Counted from the first letter of the stretch, positions 53,771 to 63,408 are shown. The stretch is 64,000 nucleotides of DNA from Oryzomonas sagensis (GCF_008802355.1 NZ_VZRA01000001.1:628980-692979), one strand, 5' to 3'. The notes: generated by a model not told the origin, from the letters alone. Made by a program: numbers and translations.

Positions 53771-55120
53771 ATGACGTTTGACGAACTGGGCCTCAATGCG
53801 GCCATCCTCAAGGCGGTGGCCGACTGCGGCTACACGACCCCCACACCCGTACAGGAACAATCCATACCCCTGGCCATGGCCGGCCACGACCTGATCGCCA
53901 CGGCCCAGACCGGGACCGGCAAAACGGCGGCATTCGTATTGCCGGCCCTGCAGCGCCTGGCCACACCCTCCGCCGTACCCGGCAAGGGCCCCCGCATCCT
54001 GGTCCTCACACCGACCCGCGAACTGGCGGGCCAGGTCATGGAGGCTGCCCGTGCCTACGGCCGCAGCTTTCGCCCCCGTTGCGGCACGCTTTTGGGGGGG
54101 ATGCCCTATCGCGAGCAGTTGCGCCTGCTCTCCGCACCGGTGGACATTATCGTCGCCACGCCGGGCCGTCTGCTGGATCACCTGGAACGCGGCAGCGTCC
54201 GCCTGGACCGCCTTGAGATGCTGATCCTGGATGAGGCCGACCGCATGCTGGACATGGGTTTCAGCGAAGACATGGAGAAGATCGTGGCCCGCGCCCCCTC
54301 GGACCGCCAGACCATGATGTTTACCGCCACCATGGATGCCACGGTCAGCAGAATGGCGGAACGCATGTTGCGCAACCCGGAACGGGTGGAACTGGCCGTA
54401 CGGACCGCTTCCCACGCCCTGATCGAACAGCGCCTGCACGTGGCCGACAGCCTGCACCACAAGAAAGAGCTTCTCAACTATCTGGTCAGCGACCAAAAAC
54501 TCACCAGGGCCATTATCTTCTCGGCCACCAAACGCGACGCCGACGAGCTGGCGCGCGAACTGACCCGCAACGGCCATCAGGCTGCCGCATTGCACGGCGA
54601 CATGAACCAGATCGCCCGCAACAAGACCATCGAGCGCATGCGCCGCGGCGGCATCCGCCTGTTGGTGGCCACCGATGTGGCCGCACGCGGCCTGGACGTC
54701 ACCGGGATCAGCCACGTCATCAACTTCGACCTGCCGCGCTTCGCCGAGGACTATGTCCACCGCATCGGCCGCACCGGCCGCGCCGGCGCTTCCGGCATCG
54801 CCATCTCCTTTGTGTCACGGTCGGAAGTGAGTTATCTCGAAAAGATCGAGCGTTTCATCGGCAAGAGGCTGCCCGAGCAGAATATCGAAGGGCTGCCCCC
54901 TCTGTCCGTCCTGCGGCGGAGCGCCGGAGGGGCGAAACGGCCGGCAGGTTCGGGAGCAAACCGTTTCGGCAAGCCGGGCGGCAAGTCCAACGCCTCGCAG
55001 GGGCAGGGGAAACCGTGGAATAATTCCGGGAAGTCCGCCTCCGCCAGGCCGCGGCGCTCCCCGGGCCACCAGCCGGTGGTGGAGTATCGCAACAGGCGGA
55101 CACCGTCCGAGACCCACTAA
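53771..55120 (+). CDS. DEAD-box ATP-dependent RNA helicase, RhlE-like
   Basis: 449 residues with AAGGAATAG before the ATG. Motifs in order: Q motif with PTPVQEQSIP, AQTGTGKTAAF (I), PTRELAGQV (Ia), TPGRLLDHL (Ib), DEADRML (II), FTATM (III, where SAT is usual), RAIIFSATKRDADELA (IV), VATDVAARGLDV (V), HRIGRTGRAG (VI). The C-terminal ~70 residues are Arg/Gly/Ser-rich and basic for RNA binding. Such helicases assist ribosome assembly and RNA decay in the cold. A putative attenuator precedes it. Confidence 0.93.
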   Translation: MTFDELGLNAAILKAVADCGYTTPTPVQEQSIPLAMAGHDLIATAQTGTGKTAAFVLPALQRLATPSAVPGKGPRILVLTPTRELAGQVMEAARAYGRSFRPRCGTLLGGMPYREQLRLLSAPVDIIVATPGRLLDHLERGSVRLDRLEMLILDEADRMLDMGFSEDMEKIVARAPSDRQTMMFTATMDATVSRMAERMLRNPERVELAVRTASHALIEQRLHVADSLHHKKELLNYLVSDQKLTRAIIFSATKRDADELARELTRNGHQAAALHGDMNQIARNKTIERMRRGGIRLLVATDVAARGLDVTGISHVINFDLPRFAEDYVHRIGRTGRAGASGIAISFVSRSEVSYLEKIERFIGKRLPEQNIEGLPPLSVLRRSAGGAKRPAGSGANRFGKPGGKSNASQGQGKPWNNSGKSASARPRRSPGHQPVVEYRNRRTPSETH

Positions 55121-55140
55121 ACCCTGGACATTGCACGCAC

Positions 55141-55176
55141 AAAAAAACCTCGGAAGCCTTGCCGGCCTCCGAGGTT
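55141..55176. terminator. bidirectional terminator
   Basis: Stem with outer CCTCGGA/TCCGAGG arms and inner GCC/GGC pair, preceded by seven A and followed by eight T, between the convergent helicase and rlmN genes. Confidence 0.88.
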
Positions 55177-55194
55177 TTTTTTATTCATCACCGA

Positions 55195-56232
55195 TCATTT
55201 TTTGAGCCGCCCCTTGAGTTGGCCGCAGGCCGCCGAGATGTCCCCGCCGCGGCTGTCGCGGGTGATGACCGTCACATGGCGGTCGATCAGGTATTTATGG
55301 AAGGCATCCACGGCAGCGCGGGTCGGCGCCGTGAGATCGCACCCCTCATGTTCGTTGAAGGGGATCAGATTCACCTTGTTGGGGATGTCGCTGATCAGGC
55401 GCAGCAGGCGCTTGGCATCCTCCAGCGTATCGTTCAGCCCACCCAGCATGACATATTCGAAGGTAACCTTGCGCCGCCCCGGCAACGGAAACTCCTTGCA
55501 GGCCCGGAGCAGTTCCCTGAGCGGATACCTCCGGTTGACCGGCATGATCCGGTCGCGCAGTTCGTCGGTGGTGGCATTCAGCGAAACCGCCAGATTGACG
55601 GTCGGCACCTCGCGGCCGAGCCGCTCCATCTCCGGCACCAGCCCGCAGGTCGAGACCGTCACGCGCCGGTTGGAAAATTGCAGACCGTTGCCGTCGATCA
55701 TGATCTGGATGGCCGGGATGACGTGGTCCAGGTTGTGGAGCGGTTCGCCCATGCCCATCATGACGATGTTGCGGATATCGAACTCCCGCCTGACCGCCAT
55801 GATCTGGTTGATGATCTCGGCCGTGGTCAGGTTGCGGGTCAGCTTGAAGGTCCCGGTGAGGCAGAACTCGCACCCCATGGCGCAGCCGGCCTGGGACGAG
55901 ATGCACAGGGTGTTGCGCCCCTCGTCCGGGATCAGCACCGCTTCCACGGCGTTGCCGTCGGCAAGGGCGAAGAGATACTTGCGTGTCCCGTCGCTCCCCT
56001 CCTCGACCGCCTCCGGCTCAAGGTCGCTGATACAGGCGGTCTCGGCCAACTCGGCCCGCAGCTCCTTGGAGATGTTGCTCATCTCCTCGAACGAATGGGC
56101 ATTCTGCTGGTAGATCCACTTGAAGATCTGGGTAGCGCGGAAGCGCTCCTTGCCCTTGCCCTGGAGAAACTGCTCCAGAGCCGGCAGCGTCAGATTTTTG
56201 AGATCGGTCTTCCCCGTCATCACTGTGTTCAT
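55195..56232 (-). CDS. rlmN: 23S rRNA (adenine-2503-C2)-methyltransferase
   Basis: 345 residues. Radical SAM motif [18 protein letters not shown], the VSTCGLVP segment, and the catalytic second cysteine in the C-terminal ISAACGQL. Methylates A2503 of 23S rRNA and A37 of some tRNAs, improving translation accuracy. The start overlaps the stop of mtgA by four bases, so the two are coupled; rlmN is not beside pilF/rodZ here as it is in some gammaproteobacteria. Confidence 0.96.
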   Translation of the reverse strand: MNTVMTGKTDLKNLTLPALEQFLQGKGKERFRATQIFKWIYQQNAHSFEEMSNISKELRAELAETACISDLEPEAVEEGSDGTRKYLFALADGNAVEAVLIPDEGRNTLCISSQAGCAMGCEFCLTGTFKLTRNLTTAEIINQIMAVRREFDIRNIVMMGMGEPLHNLDHVIPAIQIMIDGNGLQFSNRRVTVSTCGLVPEMERLGREVPTVNLAVSLNATTDELRDRIMPVNRRYPLRELLRACKEFPLPGRRKVTFEYVMLGGLNDTLEDAKRLLRLISDIPNKVNLIPFNEHEGCDLTAPTRAAVDAFHKYLIDRHVTVITRDSRGGDISAACGQLKGRLKK

Positions 56233-57170
56233 TTCTTTTCCTGGCCGGCATCATCCGGCGTTGCCGGCTGCTGTCCGCTGGCCGGCGGTTCCCCTGAAGG
56301 CGTACTTTCCCCTTCCGGCGCCTTCTCCGGTCCCGCATCGACCGGAGGTTCCGCCGACTCGTTCCTGGCCGACGACGACGTCGTGAATACGGGCGCCGTA
56401 GCGATGCTCTTGTCCACCTTGCGCTGCATCCCGGCGATATTCGGCTGCTGGGCCAGGGCGGCCTGGTACTCGCCCTCGCTCAGAACCCCCTTCTGGCGTA
56501 ACAGCCGGAGGATCATGTTGGAGCGGCGCAGCACCTTCCCCAGGTTTTTGTAGGGATTGTAGGCAACCCGCGGGCCGGGCAGCATGGCGGCCAGGAAGGC
56601 GCACTCCCTCGGGGTCAGGGCCGAGGCCGGTTTGCCGAAGTAGTAATGGGCGCCGTTGCCGATACCGTAGACCATCGGCCCCAACTCGACCACGTTCAGG
56701 TAGAGTTCGATGATGCGCCCCTTGCTCAACTCCTGCTCCATGCGCCAGGCCAGGTAGATCTCCTTGAGCTTGCGGGTGATGGTTTTCTCCCGGGAGAGGA
56801 ACAGGTTTTTGGCGGTCTGCTGGGTGATGGTGGAGGCGCCTCGTTTGAGGCTCTTCTTTTCCAGGTCGTACTTGATGGCGTTCTTGATGGCCTTGACGTC
56901 GAAACCCTCATGGGTATAGAAGTTGCTGTCCTCGGCCAGGATCACGGCCCACTTCATCTCGGGCGGGATACGGCCGGAAGGGGTCCAGTAGCGGTTTGGC
57001 GGCCCGACCACAAAGGGATGGTACTCCCCCTGCCAGTCCTTGACCTGAATGGTCATGGTGAATTTTCGGTCGGTCAGGCTGGCAACCGGCGGGGCCAGGC
57101 TCAGGGAGATGACGATGTAGGCGAGGTAACAGGCGATGACCAACAGGGTGTAGTAAATGAGCTTTTTCAT
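56229..57170 (-). CDS. mtgA: monofunctional peptidoglycan transglycosylase
   Basis: 313 residues. One N-terminal membrane helix (about 4-25) and a GT51 domain: [13 protein letters not shown] (catalytic Glu), [45 protein letters not shown] and [24 protein letters not shown]. Polymerises lipid II glycan strands. The ~60-residue C-terminal tail rich in Pro/Glu/Ala is longer than in E. coli MtgA. Coupled to rlmN downstream. Confidence 0.94.
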   Translation of the reverse strand: MKKLIYYTLLVIACYLAYIVISLSLAPPVASLTDRKFTMTIQVKDWQGEYHPFVVGPPNRYWTPSGRIPPEMKWAVILAEDSNFYTHEGFDVKAIKNAIKYDLEKKSLKRGASTITQQTAKNLFLSREKTITRKLKEIYLAWRMEQELSKGRIIELYLNVVELGPMVYGIGNGAHYYFGKPASALTPRECAFLAAMLPGPRVAYNPYKNLGKVLRRSNMILRLLRQKGVLSEGEYQAALAQQPNIAGMQRKVDKSIATAPVFTTSSSARNESAEPPVDAGPEKAPEGESTPSGEPPASGQQPATPDDAGQEKK

Positions 57171-57208
57171 AAGGCGCTATTATTACCAGAATATGGCCGC
57201 GGCGGGAA

Positions 57209-58363
57209 CTATTTTTCCGTGGCTTTTTCTTCCACGGGCGTCGTTTCGGCCGACACAAGGTCAGCCGTTACCTTGCCGAGTGCAATCGAGGTGACGATTC
57301 TGACCGGCACCTTGTTGGCGTCATCGGTCATCCAGATCAGGATTTCCCCCGTTCGCCTGAAAATCCCGGCGGTCTGCTGGAGCGGGCGGACAACCACGGT
57401 CTTCACTTCCTTCAAATTGGGCAGGCGCACCTTTTCCCGGCGCAGGACCTCTACCGGCACGTCTGCATAGACTTCGCTGTCGTAAATGTGGAGCATCTCC
57501 GGCGTACCGACCTGCAAAGCCCGGTTTCTCAGATAGTAAAATCCCGACAGGGTATCGAGCACGTCGCTGGTCGGGATGGATTCCTTGACGCTGCGCCTTT
57601 TCAGAAGATCGATCCAGAAAACGCTCTTATCCCGCAAAAACAGGGTAAATCCGATATCGCTTTTAAATGAGCCTTCCTGTTGCTTTATCTTCGTAATGAG
57701 GAAGTTCCCGGCGATATGGCGCGTTTCGACGACGTCGTCCACGGGGTAGAGGCTTGAAATTGCGGTATTCGACTTGACCCTCAGGGTAATCCGGACTTCA
57801 CCGTTTTCATTTTTAGCCTCCAGTTCGGCGTTCCCCACCGGAAGGCCGAGCAGGCTTATGGCGTACGTGAGCTTCTCGTTCTTGGACGCCAGAAACTCTC
57901 CCGCCGTCCTCAGAGGCGGGGCGATCACCGGTGCGGTCGCTGCCTTGCGCGCAGCACCCGGCAGCGGAGCGGTTGCCGGCTGGCTGCTCGCCGCGGGGGT
58001 GTCGATTTTCTGCCGCTTGGGGGGGATACTGTCGACCGGCTTCAGCGTGGCGGGCTCTACCGGCCCCGCCGCCGCTGCCGGGCTGTCGGCCTTTTTCTCT
58101 TGGGCCCCATGCCGTTTTTCCCCCGGTTCTTCCAGCGGGCTCTTCCCTGCATCGCTGGCCTCCCGGGGTTTTTGGGGGTCCAGCGGCGCGCTGTTTTCAC
58201 GGAGCTTGGCCAGATCGACCATGACGGCCTGGGTATGGTTGACCGGCGCCACAAAGGTGTAGGTCCCGAACATTCTCAGGATATACAGGAAGAGGATATG
58301 GGACAGCAGGGAGAGGGCCAGGCAGGATGCCAGTATATTGATTTTTTTGTGGGATATGTTCAT
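57209..58363 (-). CDS. DUF3108 protein with TonB-like N-terminus
   Basis: 384 residues. N-terminal membrane helix (about 8-30), a Pro/Ala/Lys-rich periplasm-spanning linker (about 50-150), then a DUF3108 domain (about 155-370) with LTYAISLLGLPVGNAEL, YPVDDVVETRHI and LSGFYYLRNRAL. DUF3108 proteins are periplasmic or outer-membrane-associated with unknown function. The layout, anchor plus stiff linker plus beta domain, recalls TonB-like proteins. Upstream of mtgA on the same strand. Confidence 0.8.
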   Translation of the reverse strand: MNISHKKINILASCLALSLLSHILFLYILRMFGTYTFVAPVNHTQAVMVDLAKLRENSAPLDPQKPREASDAGKSPLEEPGEKRHGAQEKKADSPAAAAGPVEPATLKPVDSIPPKRQKIDTPAASSQPATAPLPGAARKAATAPVIAPPLRTAGEFLASKNEKLTYAISLLGLPVGNAELEAKNENGEVRITLRVKSNTAISSLYPVDDVVETRHIAGNFLITKIKQQEGSFKSDIGFTLFLRDKSVFWIDLLKRRSVKESIPTSDVLDTLSGFYYLRNRALQVGTPEMLHIYDSEVYADVPVEVLRREKVRLPNLKEVKTVVVRPLQQTAGIFRRTGEILIWMTDDANKVPVRIVTSIALGKVTADLVSAETTPVEEKATEK

Positions 58364-58393
58364 CGGAATAAGAATAGCAAATTACCGGCCATA

Positions 58394-58421
58394 AGAAAAC
58401 CCCGCCTCTTGCGAGGCGGGG
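58394..58421 (-). terminator. terminator of the porin-cytochrome operon
   Basis: Nine-bp GC-rich perfect stem (58400-58408 with 58413-58421), loop TTGC, followed on the minus strand by TTTTCTTAT. Lies 31 bases beyond the stop of the nonaheme cytochrome gene. Confidence 0.85.
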
Positions 58422-58451
58422 CAGATACGGCATTACAGCGTTACGTCAGAG

Positions 58452-60332
58452 TTACGGACGTTCTGAAACACCGGAAGTAGAGCTATTCCACGCTCCGGTA
58501 CTGCGGCTCCACCCGATCAAGAAGATCATGCTTTCAGTGGTGCCGGGGGACAACGTGGTCAAGGTACCGTCAGTATAGGCAGCCGTACCCATGCCAAACA
58601 AGCCATAGACAGGATTGCCGACTGTAGCGCTCTTCGTTGTTGCCGTTGTGCTAACCGATTGGTTCATGACGCCATCGTCAAGGAAGTCGATGGTGTCGTA
58701 GACAAGCCGACGGGTATAGGAACGAGCATGTGCGTAGGCGGCAGTTTCGTTGGTGAGGAGCCTGATGTTGAATGCAGCTCCCAACAGCTTCTGGCCGAAT
58801 TTCTGGTTGTGCGTCCCAAGAGTCCAGTCCGTCACCGTCTTACTACCAATCTTGAAGGTCGACGGTGCGGTGAAGGTGATGCCATAGGTTGTCTTAAGGC
58901 AGTCAATCGCCAGTTTAATGGCATTTTGATACGATTCGGATTGCGGCTCAAGGAAGTACGTCTGGAAATCCGTCACGGTGGCAATAGCGTGTCCGCCTTC
59001 GCTCGTATGGCAATTACTGCATACCTGGTTGATTGCATCCTGATTAATTGCCAAGGTATGGCTGGAACCACGGCTAGGAACGCCACTGCCATTAAGGTGG
59101 CAGGTTACACAGGGGCCATTGGAGTCGAGCGTGCCGGCAACGAAGAAACTCGGATTGTGGCTGTCGCCGTTGATCGCGGTTGTGCCTAATTTGCGATGAG
59201 TCGAGGTCACGCCGCCAGCGATCCCGTTAATTGAATCTGAAGTACTGTCAATGGTCAATGTCTTGGCGTACGTAGTGGTCGCTGTGGCACTGGTCTTATA
59301 TGAAGCACTTGAGGTGGTGAAGTCTTTAAAACCCGTCGATATGTACATCATCCCTGCAGCCGGCAAATAATGGGGGCTCGGCACTCTTGCAGACGTGAAC
59401 GTGCCGTAAAGCGCCTTGACAGTGTTCCCGTTTTCGCGAGCGGAATGGCAAGCGATACAGAGGTTGGACGCACTGGCATTCGGGAAGGTCCATGGGTTTT
59501 TACCTGAGTTGTAAGGAGCCACAACCTGAGGAGCCTGGCGGACCCTGTTCTTAAAGTTGTAACTCGTGTGGCACGCTGCACAGGTAATGACCTCTTTGGT
59601 CTTGTCGCCAGTTGTTCCCCAAGCAGGGGCAGGATAGGCATAACCAGAATTCACGTAATTAATGAAGCCCGTCGAGGTGTGGCAACGGTTACAATCTGCA
59701 TCAAATTTGAAGTCCTCGCCAAAGGCGGGTCCATTGACATCACCATGGCCACCGGCGGTTTCAGCCCAGTCTTTATGCTCAGTGCCCTTGGCTGCGCCTA
59801 TGGTAAGGGTTTGTGGTTCCGCAGTAGTTGTAGTTACGGTGGAAGCTTCGCCATTCCGGACACCGTTTTCAGCCAAATGCGGATCATGGCAGCTGGTGCA
59901 GGATTTCTGGTAGTTCAAACTTACATAAACAGCGGGCCTGCCATTGTTTCCTGCTGCGGCTGTGTAATTGAAAAAATGACCATGATCATACTTCAGATAA
60001 TTCTGGTGGCAAGCAAAGCATTTACCTGCCGCTGATGGGTCGGGATACGGCAGGGGGCCGACACCGTTATGCTGTGAGCCACCACCATGGCAATCCTGGC
60101 ATCCGACCTCGCCACTTTTATAGTGTCCCGTGCCCAAATAGGCTTCGTAAATTTTTGTTCCAGCCACGGTATCAATACCCGTGCTATGGCACTGGGCGCA
60201 CAAAGCCTCGTCGACCTTGGGCACATCACTCGGGAGTATGCCCGCTTCTTTGCTGCTGGCACCGCAGCCGTTCAATAATACGGCACAAGACAACGCGCCC
60301 AGCAACATCATGCTTAACTTCTTGATCTGCAT
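58452..60332 (-). CDS. nine-heme c-type cytochrome lipoprotein (outer membrane)
   Basis: 626 residues. Signal peptide with lipobox LLNGC (Cys about 23). Nine CxxCH heme motifs: CAQCH, CQDCH, CFACH, CTSCH, CNRCH, CAACH, CIACH, CVTCH, CSNCH; the last ~190 residues have none and are Thr/Ser-rich. Third gene after a porin and an octaheme periplasmic cytochrome, the ombB-omaB-omcB order of Geobacter electron conduits, so it should be the outer-surface cytochrome. OmcB has twelve hemes; nine is unlike it. The gene is visibly less GC-rich than its neighbours. Confidence 0.9.
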   Translation of the reverse strand: MQIKKLSMMLLGALSCAVLLNGCGASSKEAGILPSDVPKVDEALCAQCHSTGIDTVAGTKIYEAYLGTGHYKSGEVGCQDCHGGGSQHNGVGPLPYPDPSAAGKCFACHQNYLKYDHGHFFNYTAAAGNNGRPAVYVSLNYQKSCTSCHDPHLAENGVRNGEASTVTTTTAEPQTLTIGAAKGTEHKDWAETAGGHGDVNGPAFGEDFKFDADCNRCHTSTGFINYVNSGYAYPAPAWGTTGDKTKEVITCAACHTSYNFKNRVRQAPQVVAPYNSGKNPWTFPNASASNLCIACHSARENGNTVKALYGTFTSARVPSPHYLPAAGMMYISTGFKDFTTSSASYKTSATATTTYAKTLTIDSTSDSINGIAGGVTSTHRKLGTTAINGDSHNPSFFVAGTLDSNGPCVTCHLNGSGVPSRGSSHTLAINQDAINQVCSNCHTSEGGHAIATVTDFQTYFLEPQSESYQNAIKLAIDCLKTTYGITFTAPSTFKIGSKTVTDWTLGTHNQKFGQKLLGAAFNIRLLTNETAAYAHARSYTRRLVYDTIDFLDDGVMNQSVSTTATTKSATVGNPVYGLFGMGTAAYTDGTLTTLSPGTTESMIFLIGWSRSTGAWNSSTSGVSERP

Positions 60333-60360
60333 TGTTTTCCTCCCTCTGGTTGGTAATTAC

Positions 60361-61059
60361 CTAAAAGGTTCCCGACGTATGGCACTGCAAGCAAACCCTG
60401 CCGCCACTTCTGTCTTTGTAGTTGCCAGCCTTGAAGCCCCGCGGATGGGGGCTCACACCCGTTTTCGAACTGTGACATTTCTTGCAGGTGTTGCCGTCTT
60501 CATGGCACGTCTGGCATGCCTGCAGGTTCCGCCGCGCTTCGGTGGCATGCTCCATGCCCCATCTGTTCCCGTTCACCGCCTGGCTGTTGTGGGATTTGAA
60601 GCCCAGCGATTTCAGGCCGGCCTGGGGAAGTTTGCTGTGGCATGCCGTGCAGTATTTCTGGTCATGGCAGCGATAGCATTGCTGCTGGTTGTCCTGAGCC
60701 TTGATCGGGTGAATCTGCAGCCAGCCGCTCCGGTGGCTCTTCGGTTTGTAGTCGCGCCCAGCATTGCTCTGCGACAGGTCGTCCCCCGTGCCGCCACCTT
60801 GGTGACAGTCGAGACACCAGGCTTGGGCGTGGCATTGGCTGCAGTTGTTGCCGGCCCTGCTCGCCAGGACGCGGTGACCACGGACAAAGTCGGCGTCGTG
60901 GTTGGGCGCAATGCCTTCGCCTTTATGGCAATCGTTGCATTCCTTGATCGCCATCTTGGCGTATTCCGCGTGAGACATCTTCTTGTCGGCGTACGACCGT
61001 TGCTGTAAACAGATCAGGCCGAAGCCGAGAAGTGCCAGGATTAATACAATTCGCTTCAC
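60361..61059 (-). CDS. octaheme periplasmic c-type cytochrome
   Basis: 232 residues with signal peptide (about 1-24). Eight CxxCH motifs: CNDCH, CSQCH, CLDCH, CYRCH, CTACH, CQTCH, CKKCH, CLQCH. Size and heme number match OmaB, the periplasmic member of Geobacter porin-cytochrome complexes, which passes electrons from inner-membrane-linked carriers to the porin-embedded conduit. Starts 15 bases after the porin stop, so an operon. Confidence 0.9.
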   Translation of the reverse strand: MKRIVLILALLGFGLICLQQRSYADKKMSHAEYAKMAIKECNDCHKGEGIAPNHDADFVRGHRVLASRAGNNCSQCHAQAWCLDCHQGGGTGDDLSQSNAGRDYKPKSHRSGWLQIHPIKAQDNQQQCYRCHDQKYCTACHSKLPQAGLKSLGFKSHNSQAVNGNRWGMEHATEARRNLQACQTCHEDGNTCKKCHSSKTGVSPHPRGFKAGNYKDRSGGRVCLQCHTSGTF

Positions 61060-61074
61060 GTAGGTCCCTCCTTT

Positions 61075-62289
61075 CTAAAAGTCGTAGTTGAAGACCGCAC
61101 GACCTTGCCAGTCGTTTTTGTACTGGGCATTGACGTTGTCTTCAACCCGGACGGACGCGGACATGTTCTTGGCAAGTTTGTATTTGCCGCCGACCCAGTA
61201 TTTGCGCGCAGTTTCGTCCCCGGTCGTCCGGTCGAACTGGTAGACGTCGTACTGGAGGCCCGCAGCCAGTTCCAGAGGTTTGATCGGGGTGTAGTTCACC
61301 TCGGCGCTCCCGCCGTTCAGGTCGCCGCCGTAACCGTTGTTGTGGTCGTAGTTCAGGCTGATGAGTACCTGGTCGATCGGACGAATCCGGCAGCCGACCT
61401 CGACGACGTCGGAGGCATCGCTGCTCTCACCGTAGAATTGCCTGGTGTAGCCGGCGTTGACCGACAGTTTGTCGTTGATGGTGTAGTCGGCACGGATGAG
61501 GGCTTCCTGGTAACGGTCAACGGCAAATATCGAGTAGATGGACGTTGAGTCGAAGGTCGGGTAGCTCTGATACCATTCCGCGGTCAGGATCAGGTCCGCC
61601 GTGGGGAAGTATTTGATGCCCGTGAGAAGTTCGCTGAAGGTTTCACTCGGCAGGTCGAACCGGGTGTTGGCGTACAGTTTGAACGAGTTCCAATACTGTT
61701 TGAAGGTGCCGCCGATCTGGTCGCGCGCGACGCCGTCCTTGTCCAGCTTCATGAAGTAGCTGACTTCGGCGTCGGTGTTTTTGTACCCGTTCAGGTACGC
61801 GGCAACGCCGAAGGCGAAGTCGTGGTCCCGGGTCGCCTCGCCATTCAGGTCGAAGTAGACGTTGCGGCCGCCCATCACCGAGAAGGCGACCGGACCGACA
61901 TTCTTCAGGTCGATCTTGCCACCGTCGATCAGGGCAGAACCCGCCGCGTAGTTGACGAATTGCCGACCGAGGCGAATGTCCACCTTGTCGAACAGGTTGC
62001 TGTAGTCGCCGTACAGGTAGTAGAGCCGACCGTTGATACCCTCACCGTTGCGGATGTCTTCGGTGACACGGCCGTATCCCTGGAATGACAGCTTGCCTTC
62101 TTTGTCGATCTGGGTGACCGACAGGTTGAGATACTCTCCGAGTTCGGCCTGTTTGTTGCCGGTAAAGATGTCGTTGAACCAGCCAAACTGGGTCGAGCTT
62201 CTGCCGTGAATCTCCGCCGGCCACGCAGCGGTCGAGCCAAACACAACCGCTGAACAGGCCAACAGGCAGAATAATCTTTTACATGTCAT
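61075..62289 (-). CDS. outer-membrane porin of a porin-cytochrome conduit
   Basis: 404 residues from the ATG at 62289, preceded by AAAGGAGG. Signal peptide (about 1-27, AWPAEIHG), then a series of alternating amphipathic strands rich in Tyr/Phe/Gly/Asp and a C-terminal Phe (VFNYDF), the hallmark of outer-membrane beta-barrels. Expected ~18 strands. In Geobacter, OmbB-like porins surround the cytochromes; the two cytochrome genes follow directly. Confidence 0.88.
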   Translation of the reverse strand: MTCKRLFCLLACSAVVFGSTAAWPAEIHGRSSTQFGWFNDIFTGNKQAELGEYLNLSVTQIDKEGKLSFQGYGRVTEDIRNGEGINGRLYYLYGDYSNLFDKVDIRLGRQFVNYAAGSALIDGGKIDLKNVGPVAFSVMGGRNVYFDLNGEATRDHDFAFGVAAYLNGYKNTDAEVSYFMKLDKDGVARDQIGGTFKQYWNSFKLYANTRFDLPSETFSELLTGIKYFPTADLILTAEWYQSYPTFDSTSIYSIFAVDRYQEALIRADYTINDKLSVNAGYTRQFYGESSDASDVVEVGCRIRPIDQVLISLNYDHNNGYGGDLNGGSAEVNYTPIKPLELAAGLQYDVYQFDRTTGDETARKYWVGGKYKLAKNMSASVRVEDNVNAQYKNDWQGRAVFNYDF

Positions 62290-62367
62290 CAGAAACCTCC
62301 TTTCATGTAATCTCAAATCTTGAAAAACAAACAAACTTCGTGCGTTTCTTCACCACCTTTCTATCCA

Positions 62368-62397
62368 TTAATATCTGGTCAACGAAAACATTGACAA
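62368..62397 (-). promoter_or_regulatory. promoter of the porin-cytochrome operon
   Basis: On the minus strand TTGTCA (62392-62397) and TATTAA (62368-62373) are separated by 18 bases, giving a start near 62361 and a ~72-nt leader to the porin ATG. Confidence 0.5.
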
Positions 62398-62576
62398 AAC
62401 ACGAACACATTTTACCGCCCTGACGCGAAACGGCGACCACCATAAGCTGCTTCTTGCCGTTAAGCGCAAAGCATCAATCACATACGCATCAACCTCATAA
62501 TACATTGAAATAAAAGATTAAAATAAAATTACGCTGAAATCGAATACAGAATGAAGCGCTTGCAAAGTTTACCGGC

Positions 62577-62613
62577 AAAAACGCCATATCACGCATCCAT
62601 CCGCGATATGGCG
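62577..62613 (-). terminator. minus-strand terminator-like hairpin
   Basis: CGCCATATC (62582-62590) pairs with GATATGGCG (62605-62613) around a 14-base loop and is followed on the minus strand by TTTTT. It lies upstream of the porin promoter and must end another minus-strand transcript, or act as an attenuator. Confidence 0.65.
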
Positions 62614-63040
62614 CTTTCACGGGACGGACAATCCCTGCCGCCACAATCGGTGTGACGGCACAAGATTATCAAAAAAACATAACAATTGAAGCTTGTTATA
62701 GCTGGACATTTCCTCACAGTGGCGCAAATACGAGTGTTACCCCGTATTCGAGACCGATAATTACTGCACAAAACAGGCCAAGAGCGCCTGTAACTTGCTG
62801 ATAAGAGTATTGTTTTGGAAAAGTGACGAAAAAATAGCACGATAGAAGGTTGCTGCACGACGGCTGCCGGCAAAGATCACAATCACCGGTGGCGGTTCTC
62901 CGCGATTTAGCGCAAGCAACAACGCCAAACAACCGATCCCACCCCGAGCCCTATGGCGGAGTTGCCCACGCAGCAAGTAATGGCCATATGCCGTAGACAA
63001 AACCGATACTAAACGGTATTGTAAAAGTCAAGCATCAACA

Positions 63041-63070
63041 TTGACAAACAGGTCGCATAGTTATTACTAT
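63041..63070 (+). promoter_or_regulatory. promoter of the FmdB-like gene
   Basis: Perfect -35 TTGACA (63041-63046), 18-base spacer, -10 TACTAT (63065-63070), about 55 bases before the ATG. Confidence 0.6.
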
Positions 63071-63123
63071 TGTTTGAGCACCAAAGAAAAACCGATCAAC
63101 CAAGGAGGTTGGAATAAGGAGTT

Positions 63124-63360
63124 ATGCCTGTCTACGAATATTGTTGTTCAGCCTGCAACCACCAGTTCGAGCTTCGTCAGAAATTTTCCGATCCGCCGGC
63201 CAGTGAATGCCCCAAGTGCGGCGGGGCCGTGCAAAAACTGATATCCTCCACCTCGTTCAGCCTGAAGGGTGATGGCTGGTTCAAAGAGGGATACTGCCAC
63301 AAAGCGGATGGTCCCAAGCCCGCGGCCTGCGCAGGCGGAAGCTGTTGCGGGGGACACTGA
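63124..63360 (+). CDS. FmdB-family zinc ribbon protein
   Basis: 78 residues with AAGGAG six bases before the ATG. MPVYEYCCSACNHQFELRQ and ECPKCGGAVQKLISSTSFSLKG are the CxxC...CxxC zinc ribbon of FmdB/regulatory-type small proteins. The C-terminus adds a second Cys cluster (CAGGSCCGG). FmdB was first linked to formamidase/amide regulation, but most members are of unknown role. Monocistronic, with its own terminator. Confidence 0.88.
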   Translation: MPVYEYCCSACNHQFELRQKFSDPPASECPKCGGAVQKLISSTSFSLKGDGWFKEGYCHKADGPKPAACAGGSCCGGH

Positions 63361-63380
63361 CCCCCCGGCGTTTACCTTGA

Positions 63381-63408
63381 AAATCCCCCGTTTGGGGGAT
63401 TTTTTTTG
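63381..63408 (+). terminator. terminator after the FmdB-like gene
   Basis: Nine-bp stem AAATCCCCC/GGGGGATTT (63381-63389 with 63394-63402), loop GTTT, and a run of eight or more T. Confidence 0.92.

Larger units (their letters stand above)
62290..63123. other. 834-bp region upstream of the porin operon
   Basis: No reliable gene. It has the porin promoter (62368-62397), a minus-strand terminator-like hairpin (62577-62613), a possible minus-strand promoter TTGACT (63026-63031) and the plus-strand fmdB promoter. Two short overlapping minus-strand frames (62714-62932, 62761-63000) contain a membrane-like segment VTGALGLFCAVIIGLEYG split between frames, perhaps a decayed gene. Less GC-rich than the surroundings. 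Confidence 0.5.

Noticed and set aside
62290-63123. GEMM-type cyclic di-GMP riboswitch before the cytochrome operon
   Set aside because: Geobacter cytochrome genes often carry one, but neither the GGGCAAACC nor the GACGCAAAGCC core occurs here.
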